From Lytechinus variegatus (lineage: Eukaryota; Echinodermata; Echinoidea; Temnopleuroida; Toxopneustidae), in NCBI RefSeq assembly GCF_018143015.1, contig NC_054746.1, positions 26,302,464-26,366,463 on the forward strand: a DNA stretch of 64,000 nucleotides. Direction: 5' to 3'. The notes beneath the pieces are model-generated. The model made no database searches, was not told the origin of the DNA, and was given only the letters and a program-made list of their open reading frames with translations. Position numbers and translations under genes: made by a program. The number at the start of each line of letters is the position of its first letter. Within the stretch, counting starts at the first letter, position 1. Of this stretch, positions 52,269 to 64,000 are shown piece by piece.

Positions 52269-54022
52269 TGGGCTTGATTATTTTCTCGGTCTCGTCGGCA
52301 TAATAAGGAATTCAGTATGGAGATAAAAACGTCCCCAAAAACGAAAGAGAGAGGGGGAGGGAGGGAATGAGTTAGATTGAGAGAGGGAGTGAAGGAGAAA
52401 TGAAAATGAGAATGGCAGAGGACAAAAAAGGTTGAATTAGTCGGTATAAATAAAAGAACGAGAACACGGTCATTGATTTATCGATTCTTTTGATTATTTA
52501 TTCTACAGTGCATCATATTCACGGAGTCGTATGTGCTAAACGATGGGGAATAACCCTCAAATGTGTGTGTGTTTTTGATATATAAATATATTTGTTCTTT
52601 TTTTATTGAATGACTCATAAAAAAAATCGAAATTTAATACAAGATTAAGTTTAATCTTTTTTATTTTTAATCTGCCTTTTTAAAAAACGTCTTGTATGTT
52701 CCACGATAAACCCATGCACAAATGTGTGATTAAGTACCATCAATGTTAATCCATTTTCCATTCATTTAAGCGCATGTGGAGTTTATACATTATGATTTGG
52801 GGTCTGTCGCAGATTGTCATGTTTATTGTTTTTATTTTTTTTATAATTTTTTTTTGGAAACATAAAGTGCATAATGTGCTTCTGGCTGGTGGAAAGTTTG
52901 ACATTTTAAATGCGTTTGATGTAAAATGTTTTTCACGCAACATTAGGAAAATGAATAATTATAAAGACAATGACAGGCGTTGTCAAGAACTTTATCATGT
53001 TACACATTCAGTATACATAATCTGGCGTCGGTTACAGCTGTGTAAATGAAAATATAGTGAGTAAATAAATCAAATTTTCGCCTTTAGTATATGTAGCCAA
53101 AATTTTAACCAAGCGATGTTAATTTACATACAACTGTACTTCTCTATTGACCAATAAAGTGTTTCTGAATTCAATATTTGGTGTTAGCTGACCAACAAAA
53201 TCTCCCTGCCCTGACCGCAAATCATTACACAAACACTTTCACCCTCACTAAGTGTCAGGTATAGTGCGGGTAGAATCCCAAAATAGGCGGATTCTTTCTC
53301 CTCCTCTATATAGAGCAATGTCATTGTTACTATTTTGTCGCTCCGTCCCCTTCTTAAACAAGAGAAAATCCTCCGCAACCTCTTTAATGCTTATAATAAA
53401 GAGGCTGTTAACAAACATTATAAAGCCCGAGGATAAATCAATACGATAACAATAAGATTCTCTCACAGAGGTTCCCATAATAAATGGACAGCGTACCTCG
53501 TTACCACAGGCAACCAACTTTTCGGGAGGATCGAGCAATGGCAGTGCGCGGAGTTGGAGTATAGTTCCATTTGCAAACCATGCCACCAGCAAATTTATAC
53601 CATTCTAATCGAGCCTAACTAATTCTAACGACATGAAACGCTAAATTTGAAGGCTTTTTACATTTATTTACAATTTTAGCCTGATTGATGGCATTTGATA
53701 TGTCACTAGTGAAATGCGCGGAGAAATATATTTGAAGCCTCTCTATGTGCTCCGGTGTCTCTAACTTGTCCATAGAAAATGTGATTGTGTGAATGGGGAT
53801 GATCCGAAACGTCGGCAGCTAACATGTGAACTAGTTATTGTAGTTTCTTGGTTTCACCCTTTCGTCTCTCAGCTGAGGAACCCGCAAAATGGAGCATTCT
53901 GCCATAAAATGAAATAGGGATGTCATTTTGACGGAATTGAATCGGAAATATCTAGTTTCTCTGTCTTAAATCAATCAACTCCCTTGATTTTCTGCTATGC
54001 CAAGTGATATATCGTGAAAATC

Positions 54023-54029
54023 ATGCACA
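54023..54029 (+). CDS. MOK: MOK coding exon 1 (7 nt)
   Basis: ATGCACA followed by GTGAGT. Joined to exon 2 it gives M-H-K-Y-R-I-L-G, the correct distance to the glycine loop. Confidence 0.75.
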
Positions 54030-57000
54030 GTGAGTATATTGTGTACCTTGTTACGTGCGAATGTTTACCCGTGTTTTCAACGAGGATTATAATGTAACCA
54101 TATATACACCAATTACTCTATCGCCTCTGTGGTGTGACGCACAGGGATATATGTACCTATCGCACAGAGACTTTTTTTCTGTTTATTATGTAAGCTGCAC
54201 TTTGTATGATTTTTGTTTGGTATTATATCACAACATGATTGTATTAAATGAAATTGAAAATAGTGCTCATAGGCCTTAGGGCCCCATGATGATCATGCTG
54301 ATCAATTATCATGATTGTTGATGCCATTTTCATTTATCAATCAGAACGTGGTTAACTAGAATAATCATATAATGAAGTGGTAAAATCAGTTTTTTTTATA
54401 CAATGCACTAAAATGTCTCTTTTCCTTTCTTTACAATGTAGATCACAACTCTTAAAAAAGAATTGTTCACTTTGCTTTGATATTTTTATAGACCTAGTCT
54501 CCTGACACCATGTAAGCTATAAAAAATGTTGGCAATGTGATTATATACATGTATCATACATTTATAATCACATTGCCAACATTTAAAAAAAAGATTTAAA
54601 ATGACATAACTAAAATTTAATTCATAGTATCTATCAATTATTATACAATACATTATTCATTATTCATAGTATCTATCAATTATTATACAATACATTATTG
54701 TCATTAACCATTCATACCATTTTGGGTGGTACAGTATAACAAATCTAATATAATCCAGTTCTTGACTTGTATGTTTTACTCTTCTGGCTTGTTTTACTCA
54801 GATCAGGAATGTTAAGCCTTACAAATTATCATATTAAGATTTTTCCTGCTCTCTTTTTACCTAGAATACCGGATTTTAGGCAAGAAAGGTGAGGGCACTT
54901 TCTCAGAAGTGCTCAAGTGCCAGCATATACAGGATGGAACCTACTATGCCTGTAAGAAAATGAAGCAAAACTACCAAAGGTAAGAGTCTTCTTTCTTCAT
55001 GAAAAGTTGACAATATTTTTTCTTTGTAGTAGGTCTAATATGTTTCACAGAATATACCTGATAATGGAACTTGTTTCTAAACTTTAAAAAAAAAAAAAAA
55101 TCCCCAAACAAACCATTAATACACGTACATATAGTCAATTGGCTATTGAAATGATACATGTAGTAAGAATTAGGTAACCATCGTGTGTATGTATCTCATT
55201 AAGCAGACATTAAATGGTAAATAAGTATAAATACAATTATATTATGAAAGAATAAAAAGAGAACATCATTATTAATACCTCATAATGGTTTTTACAAAGT
55301 GATTCACCCCATAAAAAATGTAAATTATAAATTTCTATAATTCAAAATGCATTACTCAACAGAAAGGTTGAAATCGAAACCAAGCCAAAAGATAAGAAAC
55401 ATCACTAAATTTCGATTATTTCATTTATAAAAATGCCTATATTCTTCAGCCTTAGAATTGATCCATTTAGTGTGTAGCTATAGCCTATACTGTACATTAT
55501 GTTCTGTTTTTACGACACCAGTGGAAAATAATATGATGCTGGGTCTTCTTTTTGTTTTGTTATGTACATGTATAACCTACAAAATATGTGATACAATTGA
55601 TAAAGATGGCTATTAATATTAAATGAGCTTCATAACATTAAAAAAAATTGTTAATTAGAAATAATGGTAACTGACACTTTTCATATAACCCAATATCTTT
55701 TATATCTGTAAATGATTATGTGATATGGTTTATAGAATATTTTGGAATAAAAAGCACTGTGACAGGGGATGGTCAAATGAAATATGATATTTTTTATGTA
55801 TTTCAGTTTAGAGCAAGTGAACAATCTCAGAGAAATTCAAGCCATGAAGAGATTAAGTCCTCATGCCAACATTTTAGAACTCAAAGAAGTAATCTTGTAA
55901 GTATTTCCGTTTTCTATTGGTAAGGGCATCTACATGCATGGGCGGAAATCCGGGGGGGGGGGCAAAATCATATGTCCTCCTACTATTTGTGGTCTTTTAT
56001 AATGGAAGAAATACATCATTCAAAATTAAAACATGTATTTTGGACGAGTTGACCTTACTTTTTGGGTGATACCCCTTTTTATTTTGCTTGTCAAATTCAT
56101 TTTTGTCGAAATGACATTACATTTTGGGCGATGACCTTTTTTTTTTTTGCTTTTCAGATTTATTTTGGTCAAAATGACCTTACATTTGGGGTGTTAACCT
56201 TTTTTTTTTGGCTCATCAAATTTTCCAGCCCCTGGTCCCCCTACCTTTGGGGAGAGATATCCGCCCTTGTCTGGCAAGGCTCCACACTAACTTTTTTTTT
56301 ATTGGCCTGATCAGTCCACCAAAATCATCAACTTGATATTTTTGGTGACCACAAACAAATAGAAATATATGTGAAAAAGATACCCACATGTTGTATATTT
56401 TTTAATTCCCAGGGCTTTTTTAAAGGGTAAACTTTTTTTGATATACATTGTATAGTGATTGGGGACTTGGATGGATCATTTGTATTGCACTGAATTTCAT
56501 AGGTGTTCTATTTTTATTAAGTATAATGGTTCATATTTTGAAATCCAGTTTAAACTACAGTATATATATTTGATTACACTTCGTAATTTCGAAGGTTCGT
56601 AATTCCGAAACACGTAAATTGCCTATACCATGATGTTCGTTAATCCGAAAACGTAAAAGGGTTCGTTAATCCGAACATTTGTGGCATTATTCCGAAGGTA
56701 CGATAATGCGAAAACGAAATAAGATTCGATGTTCCGAAGGTTTTTTAGTCCGAATACGGAATAAGGTTCGTTAGTCCGAAAACGAACTAAGGTTTGTTAT
56801 TCATTACGTTTTCGGACTAACGAACCTTCGGAATTACGAACCTCATTTTGTTTTCGAACTAACGATCCTTCGGAATTACGAACCTCATTTCGTTTTCGGA
56901 CTTACGAACCTTCGGAAATACGAACCTTCGAAATATACGAACCTTTGGAATAACGAAGCTTCGGAATTACGAATGTATGCCTATTTAACCTAGTTTAAAC

Positions 57001-60000
57001 TAGATATACTAGATATTTATTTAAACCTTGTGGATTTGAATTTAAAGTTAGAAAATTAAAATTAAAATCCTTGGAGTTTAGAAAATCAAATTTTTGATGT
57101 GATTACTTCTGCCGTGGTGGATTTGAGTTATTCATATGAAAAATTGATCCTTTTCATTTGGATTCTTGACTTTGTACAATTCTCATTTGCTACCACTCCC
57201 TCTATGATTATCTCATGATTATAAAATGATTGTGTGTTGGTTTTTTTTTGGTTACTTTATCACTCAGCATTTTCCTGGTAACAAAACCCCTAATTTGTGC
57301 TTCTCCGTTGCTCCGAAAACTGACTCCTCTTTAATAAATTCTATTTTATTATTTAGAATTTTGTTTTTATTTGGATTTGTTAGTGTGACTGAACTACATG
57401 TACTGTAGTATTATTCTTTTATTGTCCCCAATCATTTGGATAGGCCTTCTCGGCTATTTAAGTGTTATAATATGGTTGGTTTGATGACCATTTGGTCATT
57501 ATGAATAGCAAAGGTCTCACTATTAAAGGACTATACACGTATAATCAATTCAGGCAAGATCTTATTTACTCTATTCAATTATTGAAAGTCAAAGGTCTGT
57601 GGTCACAATACATCTATATTTATTTATTTATTATGTCTTTATTTAACAGGGTAGCCCCATCAGTAGTTACAATACTGTTATACTAGGAGGCCCTGCATAC
57701 AAAAATATACATAAAAAAACATCCATTGGTGATATTAAAGATCACTATAAAATAATATGATATTGGATGCTACTTGTCAACGAGCAATAATAGAAAACAA
57801 ATATTTACAACATAATTCACGATTACAATAAATGTTCATCTTTGGTTAAGTCTTTTTTATTGAGTTATTTAAATAATTGAATCATTCCTTCATGGTGACA
57901 ATTGGAGATGAATAAAGATTGTCCTGGTTAAATCATTTTAATGAAATACAGAAAGTACATATGAAATGTACTTTCAGCCTTTGCCTTGAATTGATGGGTT
58001 TAGACAACAATATTAGAAAACTTTCATCTTTATTTTTTCATTCTGTTTCCCTTTCCTCGTAAAATAAGGGTTTAGTGTCACTTGAAGCCTTGTTTAAGTA
58101 CTAAATTCCAATACACTTCCATTTATAATTATGTTGTATCAATTATTCCTAAACGGCTAAAGCATGATTTGACTTACTGGATGATGCATTACTGCATGCA
58201 TTTAAGAATACAAATGCATTTCTAATTCCCATTTAGCATCTGTGAAAGGATCCTCTTTTTTTGGTATTCTTTGATCAAGTATTCAAATACCAATACAGTT
58301 TTCCCCTTTCAATTTTTCATCATCAACAGTGATAGAAAAACTGGAAACCTGTCATTAGTGTGTGAGCTTATGGACATGAACATCTATGAATTAATACGAG
58401 GTAAGTTAGTGGTACTTAAAGCTCCGTCTGAAGTACTTAAAGCTCCGTCTGAAGTAGAATGAATGAGAGTTTCTCTCGTTACTCCATGAATGATTAATCT
58501 AAGAGCAGGGGCATATAATCAGTAGCCATGACACCATGTTCAATTAGTTTTTCCTGACAATTTGGTGACCCATTTTCAATACATTATAGGGCATTCAAGT
58601 GGTTCTTTCATCATAAAGTCATCCAAGAATATTTTGGAAAAATTGGCACAGTAATTGTTATCAATATCTCATAGAAAGTAGAAGGTTAATGGTTATTGCA
58701 TGTGGTGTATTGGAATTGAGAAAATATGTACCACATTTAAGAGAAGAAAAGTATATTGTCTGCATTTAGCACTCTAATATTATATTAAACTTAGAGAGAA
58801 ACAATCATTCTAGGAATCAATGTCTTTCAGTCTTGACATTGAAACAATTGATACAGTTAATAAATCAAAAGGTTTATTTACAAAAATATCACATTTATGG
58901 GCGGATAAGAGGGGGGGGGGGAGGGAATCAAAATAAGTTATGTTTATTAACTAGATAAATAATTTGTATAAATGTGTAAATACATCAACACTGAAAAATT
59001 AAATGAATAGTTAAGTAAACCTTGCAATTTTGGCACATCAATTACATGTACCATATTCATCTTCAAAATAATGTCACCATCATTTTACTCATAGTTAATA
59101 TAGCCCTATGAAGGTGTAAACATTGTTTACATATTCCTTTCCTTTTTCAGGGAGAAGACACTACTTACCTCAAGAGAAAGTGAAAAACTACATCTACCAA
59201 TTAATCAAGGCGTTAGAACATATGCATCGGTAAGTTATTTTTATACAACGAAATCATTCATGCATAATGTTATACTTATAAGAATGGATTCAGCACAAGA
59301 AACACAGACATTTCACCCATTTTGGATTATTTTATATTATGACAGATGGATGATGTTGTCTTGATATTTCTAATGCATCATGGTTAAAAGTACTGCTCCA
59401 GCCTCCATGAACACACTTTCATTTTGTGTTCACTCCTCGGTCACATTTGATGTAAAATACATTGTAGCAGAATTTGTAACTTTGTACCTCAGGAACTTTC
59501 AGCCTCCTATTGATTATAATATGTATACACACTCATCGATCTGATTAAAAGAATATATCTGATGTTCAGGAAAATACATGTACAGGAAGGCTTACGTGTA
59601 GAAATGATTGAAATGGCTGCTCAGAATAAAACAGTGGCGACAATTAACTTTGAAGGTCCCAGTAGCAAATAGATATCCAGATTTATATTGCAATGGAATG
59701 ACACTGATGTTGAAACATGTATCTATAACTACATTAACTTCATAAAACTATGTATGGGAGATGAGATATATTTGAAATCGTGTGTATTCAGTGGCATGGG
59801 TACTATATATCCCACCGCTGCCACCAAAATTATGAAGTAAGATAACAGAGCTGGCATTCAGCTGGATAATCCAGACATGTATTCATGACAAACTCCTACC
59901 CAACAAGAAAGAGATGGTATCCAATGTAGCAGCCTTCAGTCTTACTTTTGATATAAGCAATTGCCAACAACTGGCACCTTATTACCTTTCCATCAAGTTT

Positions 60001-63000
60001 GTATCATAATCTTGTTTCAGGGTAAAGGTTGTACATGCTGACCTTTTCCTACTTTCAACATTACTTGATGATTTTTTGGTAGTGTTTATATTAAAATTTT
60101 GAACAATTTTTATTGTAAAAAAACTCAATCATTTTCTTGTCTCATGATCTTTGATATTGAAAATGGTGTTCCTAGTTTGTAGGGATAGGTGATTGTTTCA
60201 AATTATTTAGTTGATTGTCCTGTTTGTTATTTCAGGAATGGAATATTTCACAGAGATGTAAAACCAGAGAATATTCTAATTAGGGTAAGTTACATAATTT
60301 TGGTTTCCTCCTTTTTCCTACTATTTGCTTACATATATAGTTTAAACATATTGTCAGGTTCTCATGAAATGTTATTTACCAGTAGTTTTAATTGAAATCA
60401 GTGTTTTTATTTCATCATATATGTAGTTAGAATAACTATCAAACTACACATAGTGCTATATTTTATGTAACAGGGCTCTGAGGGTGGTTCTGCTTTGATA
60501 AATCTCATCAAGATTTTGAAACACCAGTAATCCTTAGTACTGGGATTAGTTGAATATAGAATTATAGTTTGATGACTTTAATTTTTTAAAAAGCTGATTT
60601 GCTGGATAAAGAAAAATGGTGTTATGATTAATGTACCTTCAAGTAATCATATGACTCAATCCATTACATTTGAAAACTATTTTCAGCATGTTTAGTCTGT
60701 TATACTTAAACAAGGTAAACAGAGAGATATGATGAGATTGAAATCAGTGTTTTTATTTCATCATATAAGTAAATGTAGTTAGAATAACCATCAAACTACA
60801 CATAGTGCTCTATTTTATGCAAAAGGGCTCTGAGGGTGGTTCTACTTTGATATATCTCCTCAAGATTTTGAAACACCAGTAATCCTTAGTACTGGGATTG
60901 GTTGGATATAGAAATATCATTTGATGGCTTTAATTTTGTGAAAGCTGATTTGCTGGATAAAGAAAAATGGTGTTATGATAAATGTACCTTCAAGTAATCT
61001 TATGACCCAATCCATTACATTTGAGAAATATTTCAGAATGTTTAGTGTGACTGTAATACATAAACAAGGTAAACAGATAGATATGATAAGATTTTACAAA
61101 TGTGCATTTTCACTCTTTATTTCCTTGTATTTTTTTGTGGATTATATTACAATGATTATGTACATGTTAGACTTACCCCTATTTAGCACAATTCACATAT
61201 AAGTCATTGCTGGATATGAGCAATGTTCCTGTGCCATTTGTTATTCTACTTTAAATGATGATATAGTGACTAATTAACATCAAATACGCATCCATGTAAA
61301 GTATGAAGCAATATCACCATGGCATCTATCCATCACTGTTTGATCTCTGACGGCATGCCTCACTGTTGAAATGAATTTTCACCTTGTCACATAATGTTAT
61401 GATCGATGTACCGTCATGATAAGAAAACTGCATTGGCTCCTTCATCTTTCTAACCTAGCCATGAGTAAAAAGTTTCATTGAATCAATTTATGGCCTTTTA
61501 TCAAATTAACTTGCAAAGGAAGACAACAAATTGCAAAGGCATGAATTTATCCAAGCATGAAACCAATTGATGGTAATCTAATTTGCTTTCAACGAATTGA
61601 CATGTTCTACTCTGTGATATTAAAGTCAGGGTGTTCTTACAAATGGTTTCATTGTAAATAGATTTGTATGTCAATGAATTGTATAATGTTTTTGTATTAC
61701 TGTACCCATAGTAACATCTGACAGTTGTAACTCATGATGATCATTGTGTTATTTGAATGACATTTGTATGATCTTTTTGTTAAATCTATTTATAATCAAT
61801 CACCATGTTTATGCTAAACATCCTTGCTAATTGGATACAAAGATGGTTTCAAATTTTTGATGTTGATGTTTTCAAATTTTTGATGTTGATACAAATTTAT
61901 GTGGAATATGTTTGGAATTACTGTTAAAGTTATAGGTCCTTTCGTACAATAATTCCTTTTCAATTTAATTCAAATTATGTATTGTACATTCTAAATTCTG
62001 TAAGTCCATATGTGTACACACAGTATTCTGAGAATAATTACATTGAAAATTACCAGGAAAAAATTGGTACCTGGATGCTCTCTGCACAGAAAAGATTAAA
62101 GAAGCAGCATTATTTTGTGATAATAAAGGCTTGCCTCTGTGATTCCTCTGCACTTGGAATATTTTTGCAATAATTTTATGTGTTGCATTTGGTACCTATT
62201 TGCTGTTGAAATGGTTTCATTGTTTTAATTATTTTCATTAGTATCATTAATAATGGTGATAATAGTAATCATTGATAATGGTGATAATAGTGGTTATATG
62301 TAGTGCTTATATCTGTCAGATGTGGTTATGATTACCATATGATTATTACTGTTCATATTATGATAATATAACAGTAATTATCATTGATTTTATTGTGGAA
62401 GTAATATTGCTGTAGTTATCAATATCATTGATGATCATACATCACCTTATAGCAAAATAAAGGTGTTTGCACTATTGAAATGAACAACATCACTCTGAGA
62501 TTATATAAAATTCACCCCTTATATCTCACCTGTGAATTCGAGTTTGACATAAATTTACATTATACTTCTATTTTTTTGTTCTATTTATTAGGATGATCAT
62601 TTAAAGTTAGCAGATTTTGGTTCATGTAGAAGTGTCTATTCTAAGCAGCCATTCACAGAGTATATCTCAACAAGATGGTAGGTACCCAAAGTTTAAACTT
62701 ATGTGGGTCTTGTTCCTACCCTACTATGTACCATTTTCAGATGCACCACATTTATTACATATGTTTGCATTAAATTATTGTCTATCAGATAATTTCCTTT
62801 TTCATTGATTATTCTCCTTCATGATAATCATTTAGAATATTAATTTATTTCCTGATTGGTATATTAGGATACATTATTTTTTGTCTACTTTCAAATATAC
62901 CCAGTTGTCTCTTGCATTGATAAAAAAATCTTTGACATTTGGAATAAATAATTGTATAAAGGTATCCTTTTGTGAATATCAACACAGATAATAGTAAGAA

Positions 63001-63868
63001 TGGTGTATTTTCATATAAGGATTAACATTTAGATTAATGATTTCTATCTTTTTGAATATTCATTTAAAAATCATAAGTATCTCAATTGATATTCATGATA
63101 CATATTCAAAGTACTCATTTCTTTTGTAAGGAATATTTATGATTGATAGCCATAACAAGTCGCTTCGTTAGTATTTAATGTTTCATAATGAATATTGATA
63201 TTCCAGGTATCGTGCTCCTGAGTGCTTACTCACCGATGGCTACTACTCATATCAAATGGACATGTGGAGTGTAGGTTGTGTCTTCTTTGAAATACTCAGG
63301 TAGGTCTCCATATCATTGATTCTCAGAGTAATTGTGCCCACAAGTAAATTGTTTTGACTTATACTTGTAGACTTTCATGTTATCTTTATTACATTCACTT
63401 TCTTATCTGTGAGCTGGATTATGATGTACAATGCTTTACCAATTGATGCAATTTATAGTATACCTGAAAAGTGCCGTAAAGTTTGTGTAATTCTTTTATT
63501 TACTGGTAGTTATATGTATCGATGTGAACAGTCACTGTTCTAATTTAAATCTGTGGTGATTACATTGTGATTTTTTACATCTTATATTGTATTCCAGGCA
63601 CAGTGTTGGTTTCTTATATGCATATATATTTTGTCTTCATTTACATTTAGCCCCATTTTTACTATCTACAGGAATCAAAACTTATATCTTTTACAGATAT
63701 AGATCTTTGTTTTGTTGAATCTTTACGGTCCTGATAATTATATTTTTTTTTAAATTTCCATTTCAGTTTACATCCGTTATTCCCTGGTGCCAATGAAGTC
63801 GACCAGATTGCCAAAATCCATGATGTAATGGGCACACCTGATGCTACTGTACTCAACAAATTTAGAAA
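54023..63868 (+). CDS. MOK: MOK protein kinase (MAPK/MAK/MRK overlapping kinase), first 9 coding exons, partial
   Basis: Ser/Thr kinase of the RCK/MAK branch of CMGC kinases; family members act in cilia and control their length. Exons: 54023-54029, 54865-54979, 55807-55896, 58330-58400, 59151-59229, 60236-60284, 62592-62677, 63207-63299, 63767-63868; the gene continues beyond the window. 692 nt in frame gives about 230 residues. Seen: glycine loop GKKGEGTF (8-15), Lys33 in YACKK, Glu50 in NNLREIQ, HRDVKPEN (126-133) with catalytic Asp128, DFG (145-147), activation loop TEY (159-161) and APE (169-171). The blocks VFDRK-like IFDRKTGN, CELMDMNIYELIRGRR and LADFGSCRSVYSKQP mark MOK rather than MAK or ICK. 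The first coding exon supplies only ATGCACA, giving MHKYRILG, which matches the usual MOK start in length. Divergent from the coiled-coil gene. Confidence 0.94.
54524..54584. repeat. Perfect 22-bp hairpin in MOK intron 1
   Basis: Arms 54524-54545 and 54563-54584 are exact complements (3' arm begins TATAATCACATTGCCA), with a 17-nt loop. Pairing stops at both ends of the 22 bp. Confidence 0.9.
54621..54704 (+). repeat. 42-bp tandem duplication
   Basis: TTCATAGTATCTATCAATTA repeats with a period of 42 bp (54621 and 54663). Confidence 0.85.
54865..54979 (+). CDS. MOK: MOK coding exon 2 (glycine loop, catalytic Lys)
   Basis: Acceptor TACCTAG, donor AAAG/GTAAGA. GKKGEGTFSEV and YYACKKMK. Confidence 0.94.
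55807..55896 (+). CDS. MOK: MOK coding exon 3 (helix C)
   Basis: Acceptor ATTTCAG, donor ATCTT/GTAAGT. LEQVNNLREIQAMKRL. Confidence 0.94.
55935..56270. mobile_element. Inverted-repeat element, GGGCGGAnATC ends (MOK intron 3)
   Basis: GGGCGGAAATCC with a G-run opens; CCTTTGGGGAGAGATATCCGCCC closes (first 20 of that end read, GGGCGG complement). Three T-run/GCTTGTCAAATT variants lie inside. Confidence 0.6.
56580..56973. repeat. Inverted array of TTCGTAATTCCGAA-type motifs (about 394 bp)
   Basis: The left ~200 bp carry units such as TTCGTTAGTCCGAAAACGAA; the right ~180 bp carry the complement (TTCGGAATTACGAACC). They meet near 56795, so the whole forms a long hairpin made of short near-palindromes. 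In MOK intron 3. Confidence 0.9.
57620..57705. mobile_element. Retroposon-tail-like fragment
   Basis: TTTATTTAACAGGGTAGCCCC resembles (first 20 bases) the AGCAGGGTAGCCCCTTTCAG phrase at 9509 and 10696. Reversed, it looks like a short element ending in an AT-rich tail. Confidence 0.35.
58330..58400 (+). CDS. MOK: MOK coding exon 4
   Basis: Acceptor CAACAG, donor CGAG/GTAAGT. DRKTGNLSLVCELMDMNIYE. A 21-bp direct duplication follows in the intron (58411-58452). Confidence 0.94.
59151..59229 (+). CDS. MOK: MOK coding exon 5
   Basis: Acceptor TTTTTCAG, donor ATCG/GTAAGT. RRHYLPQEKVKNYIYQLIKA. Confidence 0.94.
60236..60284 (+). CDS. MOK: MOK coding exon 6 (catalytic loop)
   Basis: Acceptor TATTTCAG, donor TTAGG/GTAAGT. 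GIFHRDVKPENILI. Confidence 0.95.
60391..61092 (+). repeat. Tandem duplication in MOK intron 6, period 346 bp
   Basis: ATTGAAATCAGTGTTTTTAT recurs at 60391 and 60737, and the two copies align to GATATGATnAGATT at their ends with scattered differences. Confidence 0.88.
62592..62677 (+). CDS. MOK: MOK coding exon 7 (DFG and TEY loop)
   Basis: Acceptor TTATTAG, donor AGATG/GTAGGT. LADFGSCRSVYSKQ and FTEYISTR. Confidence 0.95.
63207..63299 (+). CDS. MOK: MOK coding exon 8
   Basis: Acceptor ATTCCAG, donor CTCAG/GTAGGT. WYRAPECLLTDGYY and MDMWSVGCVFFE. Confidence 0.95.
63767..63868 (+). CDS. MOK: MOK coding exon 9
   Basis: Acceptor ATTTCAG, donor GAAA/GTAAGT. HPLFPGANEVDQIAKIHD. The rest of the C-lobe lies beyond the window. 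Confidence 0.94.
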
Positions 63869-64000
63869 GTAAGTACATTGATATTGAAAAATTGACATTA
63901 AAAGTACTAGTAGTCTAAGTAATCAATTACTCCTACCCTCAAATGACTATGAAAGTACTCAGCTTATTTCCCATTAATATTGATTATTGTGACATGAAAA

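Larger units (their letters stand above)
48421..54022. other. Non-coding between two divergent genes, repeat-rich
   Basis: Presumably holds the promoters of the minus-strand coiled-coil gene (near 48421) and of MOK (near 54000). The middle is filled with the repeats listed separately between 48669 and 52268. 52270-54020 shows no recognisable gene; the overlapping ORFs at 53184-53592 match nothing I know. Confidence 0.55.

Noticed and set aside
53248..53592. 114-aa minus-strand ORF upstream of MOK
   Set aside because: No recognisable domain or splice context; possibly MOK 5' flank.

Overview
The window is eukaryotic nuclear DNA: AT-rich, with intron-rich genes (GT-AG introns, exons mostly 50-250 nt) and dense in palindromic and retroviral-type mobile elements. 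The gene set (an alkaline-activated sperm calcium channel subunit, a ciliary coiled-coil protein, a MOK kinase) together with the repeats suggests a marine invertebrate deuterostome, most likely a sea urchin. The species call is inference; no ribosomal or mitochondrial marker is present.

Layout. 1-5394: a compact Ty3/gypsy (Mag/SURL-like) retrotransposon with 124-bp LTRs, inserted into an older inverted-repeat element. 5395-12970: intergenic, holding a GC-rich patch, two palindromic elements, a 1.2-kb tandem duplication and a ~152-bp tandem array. 12971-32900 (+): CATSPER1 in 12 coding exons, 467 aa, with a second, nearly intact Ty3/gypsy element of 8.9 kb inserted antisense in intron 4 (17219-26090). 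32901-38579: non-coding between two convergent genes. 38580-48420 (-): a 9-exon, 355-aa coiled-coil gene of the DUF4200 (CCDC42/CFAP73) type, its introns full of MITEs and SINEs. 48421-54022: non-coding, repeat-rich, between two divergent genes. 54023-63868 (+, continues past the right edge): the first 9 coding exons of MOK, a MAPK-like kinase of cilia.

The exon models were built by hand. For the two complete genes the exon lengths add up to whole codons (1404 and 1068 nt) and every junction is in phase, which supports them strongly. All three host genes belong to families used in sperm flagella or cilia, so this may be a small flagellar/ciliary neighbourhood. No CRISPR array, rRNA or confident tRNA gene was seen. 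The most unusual material is repeat structure: a 394-bp inverted array of TTCGTAATTCCGAA-type motifs, a family of short palindromes sharing a CAGCCAATCA core, a GGCGCC-rich degenerate minisatellite, a 37-bp inverted repeat bracketing 1.67 kb, and a perfect 22-bp hairpin in MOK intron 1.
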